Origin: a bacterium
Lineage (GTDB): Bacteria > CSSED10-310 > JAFGSJ01
Direction of reading: 5' to 3'
NCBI GenBank assembly: GCA_016934675.1
Contig: JAFGSJ010000095.1
Location: 1 to 64,000 of the forward strand
DNA length: 64,000 bases
Under the pieces are notes generated by a model, which did not search any database, was not told the DNA's origin, and worked only from the letters and a program-made list of their open reading frames with translations. A program made the position numbers and the translations under genes. Below, one piece after another: positions 62,447 through 64,000 of the stretch. Numbering within the stretch: the stretch's first letter is position 1; each line of letters starts with the position of its first letter.

Positions 62447-63417
62447 TGGTCACCTCCTTTTTTCTCTTTTTCTTTCCTCATGGCAGTGACCTCGATTCCG
62501 GTGATCTGGACGAAAACATCTTCGAGAGATGGTCGCATTCTTCTCGCTTCGGTCACTTCGCCCCCCCGTTCTTCGAGAAAGCGGACCAAGGGACCCACGG
62601 GGACCGGCACATCACCTTCGACCCTGATCAAACCGTGACCGCAGATATTGAATTCGAAACCGGGAAATGCTACTGAAAGTCCATCTTTCAAATCAGTTGG
62701 CATCGTGACGCAAGAGACCTGTAACACGTGTTTTTCCTGAACAGGTTGGACCAGGTGCTCGACCGTATCAACGCGAACTATCTGTCCGGATACAATGAAA
62801 GCGACACGCTCGCAGAGCTGCTCGGCTTCCTCGATGTAATGCGTCGTAAGGAAAATAGTCGTCCCTTGCCGGTGGAGATCGGCAATCAACTGCCGTAATT
62901 GTCGGGCGCTGGCCACATCGATACCCGTGGTTGGCTCATCCAGAAACAGGATTGGTGGTCGATGGATGATGCCTGCGGCGATAGTGAGTTTACGTTTCAT
63001 GCCCTTGGAGTAACCGGCGAACTTGCGCTGGGCGGCTGGGGCCAGATCGAAATAGTCCAGGAGCTCCCGGGCCCTGGCCTGTCGTTCTTTTTTACGAATC
63101 CCGTAGAGCGACGCACAAAAACAGAGATTATCAAATCCGGTCAGTTCCGGATAAAGGTTGCTTTCGTCCGGGACCACCCCGACCAGGTGTTGGGCTGCCT
63201 TGGGATTGTCCGTGCAATCGATACCACCGATGCGAATCGTGCCCGTGTTCGGCCGCACTAATCCCGTAAGCATATTGATCGTGGTCGTCTTCCCTGCACC
63301 GTTGGGACCAAGAAAACCGAACAGCTCGCCTTGATTGACACTGAAGGAAATACCGGCGACCGCCTCGACCCCATCAAAGTGCCTGGTCACATTGTTAACA
63401 ACAAGTGCTTCAGTCAT
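62443..63417 (-). CDS. ABC transporter ATP-binding protein (NatA-like)
   Basis: A 324-residue ATPase. Walker A is GPNGAGKTTT (about 37-46), the signature is YSKGMKRK (about 138-145, in the style of NatA-type exporters), and Walker B is ILFLDEPTTGID (about 158-169), with the switch His in TTHY. A C-terminal extension of about 90 residues is typical of this group. ATG 63417 follows GAGGTG by 4 nt. The ArsR gene upstream may control it. Confidence 0.93.
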   Translation of the reverse strand: MTEALVVNNVTRHFDGVEAVAGISFSVNQGELFGFLGPNGAGKTTTINMLTGLVRPNTGTIRIGGIDCTDNPKAAQHLVGVVPDESNLYPELTGFDNLCFCASLYGIRKKERQARARELLDYFDLAPAAQRKFAGYSKGMKRKLTIAAGIIHRPPILFLDEPTTGIDVASARQLRQLIADLHRQGTTIFLTTHYIEEAEQLCERVAFIVSGQIVRVDTVEHLVQPVQEKHVLQVSCVTMPTDLKDGLSVAFPGFEFNICGHGLIRVEGDVPVPVGPLVRFLEERGGEVTEARRMRPSLEDVFVQITGIEVTAMRKEKEKKGGDQ

Positions 63418-63465
63418 GTTCACCTCGCTGAAACGTTAAAAGTTCATCGGTCGGAGCACCAATCA

Positions 63466-63570
63466 TTACGGAGCAAGATCACAATCACCCGGAAGTCGCT
63501 GGTTTTCCAGCCAGGAGCTCATATCCCCGCCGTGTTTCTGCCCTGCTTGATCCAATAGTTGCTTAGGCAC
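63466..63570 (-). CDS. Possible 34-residue small protein between arsR and ABC genes
   Basis: A GTG at 63570 lies 9 nt after AAGGAG and opens a 34-codon frame ending at TAA 63466-63468. The product has a plausible composition (MPKQLLDQAGQKHGG at the start, and one Cys). A second frame with ATG at 63572 gives only 17 codons and is an alternative. It could also be a remnant of a decayed gene, as the frame is open back to the end of arsR. Low confidence. Confidence 0.3.
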   Translation of the reverse strand: MPKQLLDQAGQKHGGDMSSWLENQRLPGDCDLAP

Positions 63571-63610
63571 ATCCCAAATCTCCTTGTAAGAGTAGACTGT
63601 GAAGAGCCCG

Positions 63611-63889
63611 CTATTTCATTTCGAGCAGGTTTTGAGCCAATTCGCTCAAGCTTGCCAGTCGAGCCGGATTTAAACGATAATGCACGAAATAGCCACGTTT
63701 TTCGGCAACAACAATGTCCGCATCTCGCAGGATGCGAAGATGTTGAGAAACTGCAGCGGGCGTTATGTCCAAAGCATGGGCTATTGCATTGACACACAAC
63801 GAGCGACCCTTCAACAGATCGATCATCTTGACTCGCGAATTGACCGAGAGCACTTTGAACATTCGGGCCAATTCCTCTGAATCAACCAT
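63611..63889 (-). CDS. ArsR-type HTH transcriptional regulator
   Basis: A 92-residue winged-helix regulator. LDITPAAVSQHLRILRDADIV (about 39-59, with the recognition helix AVSQHLRIL) and EKRGYFVHYRLNP (about 63-75, the wing) are diagnostic. No metal-binding ELCVC motif is present, so the inducer may not be a metal. AAAAGGAG precedes ATG 63889. It precedes the NatA-like/ABC-2 pair on the same strand, which it may repress. Confidence 0.92.
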   Translation of the reverse strand: MVDSEELARMFKVLSVNSRVKMIDLLKGRSLCVNAIAHALDITPAAVSQHLRILRDADIVVAEKRGYFVHYRLNPARLASLSELAQNLLEMK

Positions 63890-64000
63890 GGTATTCTCCT
63901 TTTGATTAAGTTACTACGCAGATACTTTATGACAACGCTGACGTTTCATCAAGGCACAACATAAGAGCACCATGTATCTCTGTTTTGCTTATGTTCAGTA

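Noticed and set aside
1-64000. tRNA, rRNA, CRISPR, prophage or transposase genes
   Set aside because: No T-loop-like GGTTCGAATCC with matching stems, no rRNA segments, no regular spacer array and no integrase, transposase or phage structural protein were seen by reading. A tRNAscan and a profile search would be decisive.

Overview
The window looks like chromosome from a Gram-negative bacterium of moderate GC. It encodes an LpxL/HtrB-type lipid A acyltransferase, an MltA lytic transglycosylase, a probable outer-membrane beta-barrel protein and two predicted lipoproteins. I cannot name the lineage. The mix of a PrkA/YeaH/SpoVR locus, XPB and Clp1/Grc3-type proteins, many GT-C membrane enzymes, large c-di-GMP proteins and a lipoprotein with an Asp run after its cysteine resembles deltaproteobacterium-like or uncultivated deep-branching groups; that is inference. 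I see no rRNA, tRNA, CRISPR array, transposase or phage gene.

Layout. 1-822: the tail of a cut gene, then about 690 bp of non-coding DNA with short repeats and a pyrimidine tract followed by a purine tract. 823-7550: CrtI-like oxidoreductase, a large membrane protein, an XPB-type helicase and a lipoprotein. 7903-10872: a huge propeller-sensor diguanylate cyclase. 11342-20452: a proteolysis-themed stretch with TldD and PmbA, a GT-C membrane protein, two paralogous proteins that I read as divergent proteasome-type Ntn hydrolases, and an M29 aminopeptidase. 20561-32066: a PA14/GT-C fusion, a GAF/HD-GYP protein, ArfB, MltA, a chemoreceptor, a zinc-finger/coiled-coil protein, an MBL-fold hydrolase, a GT2 enzyme and a beta-barrel protein. 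32067-33031: a 965-bp divergent intergenic region full of hairpins. 33032-34660: nitroreductase, cNMP-binding protein, GNAT. 34814-42777: prkA, yeaH, spoVR, a second divergent prkA-like gene and a zinc-ribbon gene.

42802-49832 (minus strand) is the conserved ribosome/SRP block rimO, ffh, rpsP, khpA, rimM, trmD, a SPOUT-like methyltransferase, rplS, rnhB and yraN. 50046-56944 holds a small membrane protein, the run lpxL-like / Grc3-like kinase / RluA, a GT-B-like protein, a PepSY membrane protein and a methyltransferase. 57356-63889 holds a REC-HATPase regulator, a GT-C protein coupled to a radical SAM enzyme, and an ArsR regulator upstream of an ABC-2 exporter.

The most promising unusual systems are the Ntn-hydrolase pair with its M29 aminopeptidase (17108-20452) and the two-kinase PrkA/YeaH/SpoVR locus (34814-42777). 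In the first, the second subunit keeps candidates for proteasome residues Thr1, Asp17, Lys33 and Ser129, while the first subunit has lost most of them.
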